Shown: in pieces, positions 33,896 to 42,433 of the stretch
Layout: the number at the start of each line of letters is the position of its first letter
Numbering within the stretch: the stretch's first letter is position 1
Assembly: GCA_949289565.1 (NCBI GenBank)
Contig: CASEOO010000035.1
Location: 1 to 62,399 of the forward strand
Reading direction: 5' to 3'
Length of the DNA stretch: 62,399 nt
DNA from: an uncultured Bacteroidales bacterium
GTDB lineage: Bacteria > Bacteroidota > Bacteroidia > Bacteroidales > UBA932
Translations under genes and position numbers: made by a program
Notes under the pieces: generated by a model
What the model was told of the DNA's origin: nothing
Seen by the model: the letters and a program-made list of their open reading frames with translations, nothing else
Database searches by the model: none

Positions 33896-36800
33896 ATGAC
33901 CATGAATATCAGAAAAACTGCAACTCTTATACTCGCCTTCCTGTGCTCGGGCATCATGCTCCTCGCACAGGACAGGGTGACCGTGAAAGGTGTCATCACT
34001 GACGAAAACGGGACTCCTCTGATAGGTGCAGGTGTCTATGAAGCCGGCACGACAAACGGTGTAGTTACTGACATCGACGGAAATTACACTATCGAAGTGT
34101 CGAAAGACGCATCCCTCACATTCAGCTACATCAGCTATGCAGACCAGACCATACGTGTCAACAACCAGGGCGTGATCAATGTCCAGCTGAACCCTGACAC
34201 CACCATCCTCGATGAAGTCGTGGTCATCGGTTACAACACCGTGAAGAAAAGCGACCTGACAGGTGCAGTGGCATCAGTGGGGGCAGACGCTATCAAAGAT
34301 TTCAAGACAGGTTCAGTCCTGGAGGCACTCGGAGGCCAGGTAGCCGGCGTGCAGATCACACAGTCGGACGGTACTCCTGGTTCCAGTTTTGACATCAAAA
34401 TCCGTGGTGTAGGCTCTGTGAACGGAGATTCATCTCCTCTGTTCATTGTCGACGGCTTCGAAGTCGACAACCTTGACTTCATATCGAATCAGGACATCCT
34501 CTCTATGGATATCCTGAAGGATGCCTCAGCATCGGCTATCTACGGTGCTCGCGCGGCGAACGGCGTGGTGCTCATCACTACCAAGTCCGGACGTGAAGGC
34601 AGGCCTCAGGTGACATACAACGGCTCAGCCAGCTATCGCCAGATCTCGAAAACCCTCGATGTGCTTTCCCCGTATGATTTCGTAGTTCTGCAGACAGAGC
34701 TGAAAAGCGAATACGCCGACAGGTATTACCGTCAGGGAAATGATTCTGCAGGCGTTCCGTACAGATTCCAGAGCCTGAACGACTATCTGAACGGCTATGA
34801 AGGCATCGACTGGCAGAATGAAGCTTTCAGGCCGACATGGTCTCAGAACCACGATGTAAGCGTCAGCGGAGGTACTAAAGACTCGAAATATACTGTCTCT
34901 TTTTCTCATTTCGACGAGAATGGTATTTTCAAGAACAGCGGCTACCAGAAGACCACTGCACGAGCCAAGTTCTCTCAGAACATTTTCAAATGGCTGACTC
35001 TCGACCTGACAGTGAACTATGCGAACACCATCAAGGACGGTATCGGTACATCAGGCTCGTCAGGAAGCTTGAATGTCCTCGGCTCCCTCCTCAGAGCCAG
35101 GCCTACAGGCGGCGTGACCATGACTGATGAAGAGCTCCTGAACTCTCCATACGACCCTCTCGACCTCGAAAATTCCGGCAGCCCGTCTGCAAACCCTATC
35201 AAGCAGACAGAAGAAGTCACCCAGAAGAGGAACAGCGACCAGTGGGTAGCCAATGCGGCCCTCACATTCAAGCTGACCAAGGACCTGACATTCAAGACAG
35301 CAGCCACATACAACATGACTTATCAGAGAAACGACACATTCTATGGCGCCGAGTCTTCGCAGGCATACAGAAACGGAACTCCTTACGGCCAGAGCCAGTG
35401 GTACAAGAACAAGCGCTGGACGAACAGCAACACGCTCACATATAAAAAGAAAGTAAAGAAACACAATATCACTGCATTGCTCGGACATGAGGTTTCCTAC
35501 TACTCTACAGAATATGTGCAGGGAATAGCCGAGAATTTCATCACCGACGAGCTCGGAGCAAACAATCTCGGCATGGGAGCCACAGCCAGCAGCGTGACCA
35601 CTTCGAAGAGTGACAACATGCGTCTTTCTTTCTTCGCCCAGGCCATCTATAACTGGAGCAACCGCTACCACCTGACTGCAACTGTCCGTTCAGATGCCTC
35701 CACTGTATTCTCGCAGAACCACAAATGGGGTATATTCCCGTCATTCTCTGCGGCCTGGACGATTTCCAACGAGCCTTGGATGGAAGGCGCGAAGGACTGG
35801 CTGTCCATGCTGAAAATCCGCGCAGGCTGGGGACAGGTAGGTAACGACCGCATCACCAACTACCTCTCCATGAATCTCTACACGATAAACAAATGGGGAG
35901 TAGGAAGCGAAGTGCAGAGCGTGCTGAATCCTAAGCAGCTGGCCAATTCCGATCTGAAATGGGAGGCATCGTCCACCACGAACGTGGGTATCGATGCCAG
36001 CTTCTTCGACAGCAGGCTGAACATCACACTCGAAGGCTATATAAAGGATACCAAAGACCTGCTCATGGCGCAGGATCTTCCTTACATCACCGGATTCGGC
36101 AGCCAGTGGAGAAATGCAGGCAAGATCAGGAACCAGGGTATCGAAGTCAATATAAACTCCATAAATTTCCTGAAGAGGAATTTCTCATGGACGACAGATT
36201 TCAACATATCGTTCATAAAGAACACCCTGGTGTCTCTGCCGGAAGACACCCAGACTATGCTCGTAGCATCTTCATTCCAGTCTAACTTCACAGCTTACGA
36301 CTACATAGCTGCTGTGGGCGGTCCGCTCGGAAACATGTATGGCTATGAATTCGACGGAGTATATCAGTACAGCGATTTCAACCAGGATGCCAACGGCTCA
36401 CTGACACTGAAACCGGGAGTAGCAGACATTTCACCACTGAGCGGAGAAACGGCACGTCCGGGATTCGTCAAGTACAAGGACCAGAACGGCGATGGCAAGA
36501 TCACTTCAGAGGACATGACAGTGATAGGAAACGGCTATCCTGACTGGTACGGAGGTATCACGAACTCTTTCAATATCTACAATGTAGACTTCAGCTTCAT
36601 GTTCCAGTTCAACTATGGCAACGATGTATACAACGCGACACGTATGTTCACCACACAGTCACAGGACGAACGTTCGAACCAACTGGCTGAAGTGGCTGAC
36701 AGATGGACGACGACACATGCATCCAACAGAGTGCCTGCCGCTGACGGCTACATCAAGTACCAGACTTATTCACGCTTCATAGAGGACGGCTCGTTCCTGA

Positions 36801-37030
36801 GGCTCAAAAATGTGACTCTCGGATATACCTTCCCTGAAAGATGGACCAGGAAAATCTATGTGAGCAAGCTCCGTCTTTATGCTACAGCCCAGAATCTGTT
36901 CTGCCTGACCAAGTACAGCGGATATGACCCTGAGGTGAACATGAAATCGAGCCCGCTTATGCCGAGCTTCGACTGGGGCGCATACCCGAAGAGCCGTGTC
37001 TATCTGATAGGTCTTGAAGTTCAATTCTAA
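33896..37030 (+). CDS. susC: SusC/RagA-family TonB-dependent transporter (region B)
   Basis: 1044 residues. Signal peptide; carboxypeptidase-regulatory-like domain opening VKGVITDENGTPLIGAGVYE; plug with GSVLEALGGQVAGVQITQSD, IKIRGVGSVNGDSSPLFIVD and the ARAANGVVLITTKSG signature; barrel ending SRVYLIGLEVQF with terminal Phe. Imports glycosaminoglycan oligosaccharides with the SusD encoded next. It starts 5 bases after the surface-binding protein gene, so one transcript covers 29133-38778. Confidence 0.96.
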   Translation: MTMNIRKTATLILAFLCSGIMLLAQDRVTVKGVITDENGTPLIGAGVYEAGTTNGVVTDIDGNYTIEVSKDASLTFSYISYADQTIRVNNQGVINVQLNPDTTILDEVVVIGYNTVKKSDLTGAVASVGADAIKDFKTGSVLEALGGQVAGVQITQSDGTPGSSFDIKIRGVGSVNGDSSPLFIVDGFEVDNLDFISNQDILSMDILKDASASAIYGARAANGVVLITTKSGREGRPQVTYNGSASYRQISKTLDVLSPYDFVVLQTELKSEYADRYYRQGNDSAGVPYRFQSLNDYLNGYEGIDWQNEAFRPTWSQNHDVSVSGGTKDSKYTVSFSHFDENGIFKNSGYQKTTARAKFSQNIFKWLTLDLTVNYANTIKDGIGTSGSSGSLNVLGSLLRARPTGGVTMTDEELLNSPYDPLDLENSGSPSANPIKQTEEVTQKRNSDQWVANAALTFKLTKDLTFKTAATYNMTYQRNDTFYGAESSQAYRNGTPYGQSQWYKNKRWTNSNTLTYKKKVKKHNITALLGHEVSYYSTEYVQGIAENFITDELGANNLGMGATASSVTTSKSDNMRLSFFAQAIYNWSNRYHLTATVRSDASTVFSQNHKWGIFPSFSAAWTISNEPWMEGAKDWLSMLKIRAGWGQVGNDRITNYLSMNLYTINKWGVGSEVQSVLNPKQLANSDLKWEASSTTNVGIDASFFDSRLNITLEGYIKDTKDLLMAQDLPYITGFGSQWRNAGKIRNQGIEVNINSINFLKRNFSWTTDFNISFIKNTLVSLPEDTQTMLVASSFQSNFTAYDYIAAVGGPLGNMYGYEFDGVYQYSDFNQDANGSLTLKPGVADISPLSGETARPGFVKYKDQNGDGKITSEDMTVIGNGYPDWYGGITNSFNIYNVDFSFMFQFNYGNDVYNATRMFTTQSQDERSNQLAEVADRWTTTHASNRVPAADGYIKYQTYSRFIEDGSFLRLKNVTLGYTFPERWTRKIYVSKLRLYATAQNLFCLTKYSGYDPEVNMKSSPLMPSFDWGAYPKSRVYLIGLEVQF

Positions 37031-37041
37031 TATTGCCCGAA

Positions 37042-38778
37042 ATGAAAAACATCAAATATTTAGCGATTATATCATTGTTCGGTTTTCTCGGGGTGTCCTG
37101 CTCCCTGGAGGAGAAGTCCTACACCGAGATAGACATGGACGAGTATATGAACAATGCCTCTGAGGCCAACACCGTGCTGACAGGCATTTATGCCGACCTC
37201 TGCGAGGAAGGCATGTACAGATACAATCTTTCGTGCCTGCTGCAGATGCCTACCGACATGGAAAAATGCGAGGGAAGCACGACTGACAACTACCGTATCG
37301 TCCCTGCAAACGCTTACACCAGTGTCCAGAGCGATATAGAAATCACATGGGAAGACATAAACAAGGCTATCTATGATGCAAACAGCTTTATCAGGCAGCT
37401 GTCGCTGAATGTCGAGAATTTCGATGAAGACGACAAGCCTCTGGCTACCGTCTATATGGGCGAGGCCCGTGCATTGAGAGCCCTCTACTATTTCGAATTG
37501 GTCCGCTGGTTCGGCAATGTCACTTTAAACACTGACCCGATGTATGCCTACAAGACACCTCTCACAGAGATGGAGCAGGATGATCCTGTAGAGGTCTATG
37601 AGCAGATAGAAAAAGATCTTCTCTACGCCGTCGATGTGCTGCCATATGCCACAGACGACAACCTCAGGGCATCCAACGACTACCGTTTCTCGAAGGGCGC
37701 CGCTCTCGGGCTGCTGACGAAAGTGTACGCGACATGGGCAGGCTATCCTCTTTATGACGAGAGCAAATGGGAATTGGCCGCCGAGACGGCCAAGACTCTC
37801 ATAGAGTCAGGGAAACATGGACTGCTGACTGAAGGCATTGACGGAGACTCCGGCTATGAACAGCTCTGGTGGAATACCTGCAACGGAGTATGGGACCCGA
37901 CAGAAAGCCTTATCGAAATCAGCTTCTATTCCCCTACTTCCACAGCTACCGGCGCCAGGCTCGGCCGCATAGGAAAATGGAACGGAGTGACGGCAAGCAA
38001 CATCAGAGGTGTACGTAATGCAGGGAACATCAAAGCCATAGCTCCTTTCGTGCAGGACTGGAAAGACAGGGCTCAGGATCTTCGTGTCAAGCTGTCTGTG
38101 GCTGACTATAAATATCTCGATCAGACCAAGACCAAATATGACTTGAATGCCAATACTGACCCGAATACTCCTGCAAGGTACTACAAACCTTATGACCAGA
38201 GCCTGATGGAACAAGTTTTCGCAGATGAGTCGAACAGCATGAGAACTCAATATTCAAGAAACCTGACTCCTGCCAAATGGGATACCGAGAAATATGTGAA
38301 AGACGCGAACTATCTGGTAGACCAGAACCTTTCGAATGTAAACTGGTATGTCCTTAGATATGCTGACGTCATGCTTCTCTATGCAGAGGCCCTGAACGAA
38401 ATTAACCAGGGGCCGAATGCCACGGCATATGAGATGGTGAACATGGTCCGCAGGCGCGGGTTCGGGCTATCACTCCATCAGACAGGCAAAGCAGACCTGG
38501 CTTCAGGCATGGGCTATGAGGAGTTCAAACAGGCCATCCGCGACGAGCGTGGCTACGAACTTGCATTCGAAGGACATCGCCGTCAGGACCTCATCCGCTG
38601 GGGCATCTATTACGAGACCGTGATGCAGACTGCACAGGAAATGGAAAATTTTGTAGATGGCGGCTCATCTGTCTATATAGCCTCCCGCTACACCCAGAAG
38701 GGCAAGCACGAGCTGCTTCCTATCCCTCAGCGCGAAATGCAGCTGATGCCTAAGTACAAGCAAAATCCTGGCTGGTAA
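37042..38778 (+). CDS. susD: SusD/RagB-family outer-membrane lipoprotein (region B)
   Basis: 578 residues from the ATG at 37042; the upstream TTG at 37033 would only add three residues. Lipobox LGVSC, then SLEEKSYTEIDMDEYMNNAS. Helical core with YMGEARALRALYYFELVRWFGNV and the C-terminal region IRDERGYELAFEGHRRQDLIRWG, ending LLPIPQREMQLMPKYKQNPGW. Partner of the SusC just upstream, 11 bases away. Followed by a strong terminator. Confidence 0.95.
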   Translation: MKNIKYLAIISLFGFLGVSCSLEEKSYTEIDMDEYMNNASEANTVLTGIYADLCEEGMYRYNLSCLLQMPTDMEKCEGSTTDNYRIVPANAYTSVQSDIEITWEDINKAIYDANSFIRQLSLNVENFDEDDKPLATVYMGEARALRALYYFELVRWFGNVTLNTDPMYAYKTPLTEMEQDDPVEVYEQIEKDLLYAVDVLPYATDDNLRASNDYRFSKGAALGLLTKVYATWAGYPLYDESKWELAAETAKTLIESGKHGLLTEGIDGDSGYEQLWWNTCNGVWDPTESLIEISFYSPTSTATGARLGRIGKWNGVTASNIRGVRNAGNIKAIAPFVQDWKDRAQDLRVKLSVADYKYLDQTKTKYDLNANTDPNTPARYYKPYDQSLMEQVFADESNSMRTQYSRNLTPAKWDTEKYVKDANYLVDQNLSNVNWYVLRYADVMLLYAEALNEINQGPNATAYEMVNMVRRRGFGLSLHQTGKADLASGMGYEEFKQAIRDERGYELAFEGHRRQDLIRWGIYYETVMQTAQEMENFVDGGSSVYIASRYTQKGKHELLPIPQREMQLMPKYKQNPGW

Positions 38779-38804
38779 GCCGTTTTTGATATTTGTGTAA
38801 ACCC

Positions 38805-38860
38805 CAGGCGGCGGAATGCATCACGACCCCAGGCCGGATGCCTCCGCCGCCTGATTTTTA
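38805..38860 (+). terminator. Terminator after susD (region B)
   Basis: CAGGCGGCGGA (38805-38815) pairs perfectly with TCCGCCGCCTG (38843-38853), followed by ATTTTTAT. The loop holds a second small hairpin (AGGC..GCCT). It ends the PL12-SGBP-susC-susD operon and shows that the nuclease gene downstream is a separate unit. Confidence 0.8.
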
Positions 38861-38891
38861 TCCGGCACCACGGTTTGTCCGACACCTAAAT

Positions 38892-38933
38892 GCGGGACTT
38901 GCCACGTTTTCGCCGCATTGCGTCTTTAATCCG
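38892..38933 (+). repeat. 42-bp intergenic repeat, copy 3
   Basis: Begins GCGGGACTTGCCACGTTTTC and ends CTTTAATCCG; reverse complement of the unit at 5127-5220. The last 31 bases (38903-38933) are identical to 40170-40200, so the nuclease gene lies between direct repeats. A degenerate further piece (GTTTGTCCGACACC) precedes it. Confidence 0.75.
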
Positions 38934-39123
38934 ACGTATTCCGACACCTTGTAAAAAAGAAAAACATTAAAAAAGAGAAAAATCTGCAGTCTCCGGCCAA
39001 TGTTTTTCTTTTTCTTGCACTCTGGGTTTCAATCCTTGCATAATTTAGCCTCGGCAATTTATCCTTGCCAGTGCGGACATTATGGCCCGCAATATATTAA
39101 TTCAAACTTAAAAATTCTATTTT

Positions 39124-40074
39124 ATGGCAAACAGTGCAGCAGGAAACAGATCTGCCGGCAGCAGGCAGGCTGTCGTGCAGAGGTATGTGGACATTCTGAC
39201 CGATGCTGGGTTGAAGGCGGTCTTCGGCGACCAGAGGAACAAGGACGTGCTCGTTGACATGCTCAATGTCATCCTCCCTCCGCACAGGAAGGTGACGGAC
39301 ATCACTTACGAGACCACGGAAATTCCGGGGTTCACTCTGTTCAACAAAAGCGTGAGGTTCGACCTGCGGTGCCGCGGGGAGGACGGTCGGCAGTTCATCG
39401 TCGAGCTCCAATGCTACCACCAGGCCAATTTCTTCAGGCGATGTGTCCTGTATGCATCAAAGGCCTACGACATGGGCTCGCAGAGGGGCGACGGGCAGGC
39501 GTACGAGATTCCTCCCGTGTATTTCATCGGACTCCTCGACAAGGACATGCAGGATGTGCAGAGGTTCTCTCCTGAGGACAGCATCATCTCAGAATACACT
39601 TTCCGTGAAAAAACCACGATGAAGGTTCCCGATGAGACTATTTTTACTATCTTCGTGGAACTGAACCGCTTCAGGAAGAGACTGGAAGAGTGCGAGACCC
39701 AGCTGGACAAGTGGTGTTTCTCGCTGACACACATCAACACTCTGGACAAGCTTCCCGAAGAGCTGAGGACGGAGGCTTTCGAGCGACTGTTCCAGGCATG
39801 CGAGATCGCACGGTTCGAGCCTGAAGTGAAACTTAAATACGAGAAAGAGATGATCACGGAACGGGACTACTACAACATGCTGAACACCGCTAAGGCTGAC
39901 GGTTTGGCTGCAGGGTTGGCCGAAGGCGAGGCAAAAGGCAGGGAAGAAGGAAAGGCCGAAGGCGAAGCGAAAGAGAAGATCCGGATCGCCAAAGTTCTCA
40001 AGGAACAAGGCGTAGCAACAAGTATTATTGCCACTGCTTCGGGATTATCTGAAGCACAGATAGCAGAACTGTAA
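39124..40074 (+). CDS. Rpn-family recombination-promoting nuclease/putative transposase (PDDEXK_2)
   Basis: 316 residues. Typical PDDEXK_2 features: VDILTDAGLKAVFGDQRNKD, DMLNVILPP, a core FDLRCRGEDGRQFIVELQCY whose Asp and Glu-x-Gln form the PD-(D/E)xK site, FFRRCVLYASKAYDMG, then the helical ELNRFRKRLEECETQLDKWC region and a C-terminal stretch of Gly/Glu/Lys-rich repeats (AEGEAKGREEGKAEGEAKEK). Such proteins nick DNA and promote RecA-independent exchange; they are not classical transposases. It is inserted between the susD terminator and the sulfatase gene, with copies of the 42-bp repeat on both sides, and a fragment of a relative lies at 2508-2660. Confidence 0.88.
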   Translation: MANSAAGNRSAGSRQAVVQRYVDILTDAGLKAVFGDQRNKDVLVDMLNVILPPHRKVTDITYETTEIPGFTLFNKSVRFDLRCRGEDGRQFIVELQCYHQANFFRRCVLYASKAYDMGSQRGDGQAYEIPPVYFIGLLDKDMQDVQRFSPEDSIISEYTFREKTTMKVPDETIFTIFVELNRFRKRLEECETQLDKWCFSLTHINTLDKLPEELRTEAFERLFQACEIARFEPEVKLKYEKEMITERDYYNMLNTAKADGLAAGLAEGEAKGREEGKAEGEAKEKIRIAKVLKEQGVATSIIATASGLSEAQIAEL

Positions 40075-40092
40075 GATTCAGCAATACTGTTC

Positions 40093-40145
40093 AAGACAGC
40101 ATATCCTGACGTTATCCTGTCAGGATGTGCTGTCTTTGTTTTTTA
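40093..40145 (+). terminator. Terminator after the Rpn nuclease gene
   Basis: AAGACAGCA (40093-40101) pairs with TGCTGTCTT (40128-40136); an inner stem CCTGAC/GTCAGG lies between. A TGTTTTTT run follows. Starts 18 bases after the stop codon. Confidence 0.8.
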
Positions 40146-40158
40146 ATATCCATAATTA

Positions 40159-40200
40159 TCCAGGCAAGGCACGTTTTCGCCGCATTGCGTCTTTAATCCG
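40159..40200 (+). repeat. 42-bp intergenic repeat, copy 4
   Basis: Its last 31 bases are identical to copy 3 (38903-38933); its first 11 are diverged. Same orientation as copy 3, just beyond the terminator of the nuclease gene. The repeats therefore bracket a block of about 1.27 kb. Confidence 0.72.
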
Positions 40201-40225
40201 GCACAATAAAGCAACAATTTTAGAT

Positions 40226-40296
40226 AAAATTGAAATTCATGGACTGATTTTCACACAAAATTGAAATGCCGCGGACACACCCTTTATCTACATTTG
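40226..40296 (+). promoter_or_regulatory. Probable promoter and direct-repeat site for the sulfatase/PL8 operon
   Basis: TACATTTG at 40289-40296 fits the -7 consensus; there is no TTTG at the -33 spacing. AAAATTGAAAT is present twice, at 40226-40236 and 40257-40267, 31 bases apart and on the same face of the helix; the second copy covers the -33 position. This layout suits an activator such as the hybrid two-component regulator downstream. ATG follows at 40342. Confidence 0.5.
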
Positions 40297-40341
40297 TAAA
40301 ATGCAAAACACAAAACCGGATATTTCACACCTCGCAAATTC

Positions 40342-42393
40342 ATGGACAGGAAAAAACTCATACTGCCGGCGCTAATGGCAGGCACGGCGGCCATAAACCA
40401 AGCAGAGGCCGGCGCAGCGGAAAATGATGCCTCTGCCACACACGAAAGCCAGGCGACGGAAAACAAGTTGCAAGACAGGCCGAACATTCTCTGGCTGACA
40501 TTCGAAGACACCAGTTTCTACGAATTCGGCTGCTACGGAAACAGAGACGTCCACACCCCGAACACAGACAGTCTGGCGGCCCATGGAGTCCTGTTTACAA
40601 ACGCATGGTCGAACGCACCGCAAAGCTCGCCTGCACGCTCGTCTCTCATCACAGGATGCTACGCCACCACATACGGCATGGACATCCATCCGGTATCGAC
40701 TGACACCCCGGGAAACATTCTCTTCCCCCAGCTGCTCAGAGAGGCAGGATATTACTGCACGAACAACCGCAAGACACACTACAACACCACCCTCAACAAC
40801 AAGTCTTGCTGGGACGAATGCGACAAGGCAGCATCCTACAACAGTGCGCAGAGACAAGAAGGCCAGCCATTCTTCGCCGTTTTCAACACAGCCACATCGC
40901 ATATGGGACGCGTCCGGACATTCCACACTGACGGACGACGCGACTACACCATCGAAGGAATATATCCCCAGCTGCTTGACCTTCCGCCACACGTACCGGA
41001 CCTCGCTGAAGTACGTTCCGACTACGCCGGCCATCTCGAAGCTGTGCAGGATGTGGACAAATGGGTGGGTTTCTTCCTCGAAGACCTGAAAAAGCAAGGG
41101 CTGGATGATGACACCATCATCTTCATTTTCAGCGACCACGGAGGCTGTCTCCCGCGAGGGAAGGGCTATCTGTACGAGACCGGGCTGCACATTCCTCTCA
41201 TCGTATACTTCCCTGAAAAATGGCGGCATCTCGCTCCTGGCTGCCCTTCCCGACAAAACCGGACATCAGATAAAGACACGATGCCCGGACTGGAATACAC
41301 CGCACCTGCGGGATTCATCGACCTCGCGCCGTCGGTTCTCAGCCTCGCAGGAATAAAACCGCCGGCACACATGCAAGGCAAGGCCCTGATGGGCCGATAC
41401 GCAGAAGGAGACCACCGGTATCACTACGCTTTCGCGACAAACCATCTCCATCATTTCACGCCTGTACGTGCCGTCTCCGACGGGCAATACAAATATCTCC
41501 GGAGCTATATGCCTTACAGGCAATTCGCACTCAGGAACTACTACCAATGGGGCATGCCGTCGAACAAGGCATGGGACAGGCTCGTGCTCGGAGGGCACAA
41601 CACTAATCCTGACTGGGCCCAGCCGTTCGATGTCCATCCTGCAGAGATGCTTTTCGACCTGGAGGCTGATCCGTTCGAGCTTCACGACCTGTCAACAGAC
41701 CCGGAATATCAGGAAGTGCTGGAAAAATTCAGAAAACTGGAATCCGCCCATATCAGGGAAACCGTGGACTTGGGATTCTTTCTTCCGACGAGCAGGGAAA
41801 ACGTAGTGCTGTATGATATGGTCAGGGAAGAAGATTATCCGCTTGAGGAACTCTGGAATCTGGCGGAAATGGCAGGAACAGCGACTGTAAAAGACATTCC
41901 GGCATTGATGAAAGCCGCATCCAGTTCTCTGGATGATTTCAGGTTCTGGGCCGTGGCCGGACTGGCGAAGCTTGCGACAGAAGGAACATTGGACCATTGT
42001 CCAGAAATTCTGGACACCTTGATAAAAGACGAAAACCCTTACATTGCCTGCGAAGCGGCATATACGATGGTATGGTGCGGGAAACCGGGACAGGGACTTG
42101 ACAGGCTTCTGAATCCGGACAAGGAAAGTGACAGAAAAATCGGATATTCCGCACTGGAATGCCTGTCTCTCCATCCTGAATTGACGCCTGTACTGACAGA
42201 ATACTGTCTGGCGGACCTGATGGAAATGGCTGAAATCCTGCCGCGCAAGGCGAACGAAGACGCAGGACTGATGGCCCGCGGGATATTGGTGAATCTCGGG
42301 CAGCTCGATATAGACCTGCTCCACGGCGAAGAAGCCTATATGCAGGGACTTAAGCTGAACCACGGGAGGCGGAAAATGATGCCTCTGCCATAA
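40342..42393 (+). CDS. S1-family sulfatase with C-terminal HEAT-like domain
   Basis: 683 residues. Signal peptide (about 1-24). Active-site signature SSPARSSLITG with Ser95 as the formylglycine precursor; metal-site FEDTS (54-58), SHMGR and FSDHGGCLPRGKGYLYETG are present. After about residue 510 comes a helical region of HEAT-like pairs (DDFRFWAVAGLAKLATEGTL; NPYIACEAAYTMVWCGKPGQ). This layout resembles N-sulfoglucosamine-sulfohydrolase-like S1_8 enzymes, which would fit heparan sulfate; the substrate call is tentative. First gene of a unit with the PL8-type gene, 40 bases apart. Confidence 0.82.
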   Translation: MDRKKLILPALMAGTAAINQAEAGAAENDASATHESQATENKLQDRPNILWLTFEDTSFYEFGCYGNRDVHTPNTDSLAAHGVLFTNAWSNAPQSSPARSSLITGCYATTYGMDIHPVSTDTPGNILFPQLLREAGYYCTNNRKTHYNTTLNNKSCWDECDKAASYNSAQRQEGQPFFAVFNTATSHMGRVRTFHTDGRRDYTIEGIYPQLLDLPPHVPDLAEVRSDYAGHLEAVQDVDKWVGFFLEDLKKQGLDDDTIIFIFSDHGGCLPRGKGYLYETGLHIPLIVYFPEKWRHLAPGCPSRQNRTSDKDTMPGLEYTAPAGFIDLAPSVLSLAGIKPPAHMQGKALMGRYAEGDHRYHYAFATNHLHHFTPVRAVSDGQYKYLRSYMPYRQFALRNYYQWGMPSNKAWDRLVLGGHNTNPDWAQPFDVHPAEMLFDLEADPFELHDLSTDPEYQEVLEKFRKLESAHIRETVDLGFFLPTSRENVVLYDMVREEDYPLEELWNLAEMAGTATVKDIPALMKAASSSLDDFRFWAVAGLAKLATEGTLDHCPEILDTLIKDENPYIACEAAYTMVWCGKPGQGLDRLLNPDKESDRKIGYSALECLSLHPELTPVLTEYCLADLMEMAEILPRKANEDAGLMARGILVNLGQLDIDLLHGEEAYMQGLKLNHGRRKMMPLP

Positions 42394-42433
42394 AGGCAAC
42401 ACAATAAACGGAAGGAATTTCGAAGAAACCGTA

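Noticed and set aside
39000..39257. Open frame of 85 codons overlapping the start of the Rpn nuclease gene
   Set aside because: Runs out of frame through the conserved nuclease N-terminus; no family features and no ribosome site.
40372..41256. Minus-strand open frame of 294 codons inside the second sulfatase
   Set aside because: Overlaps the catalytic half of a well-supported sulfatase on the other strand; no start signal or family features.
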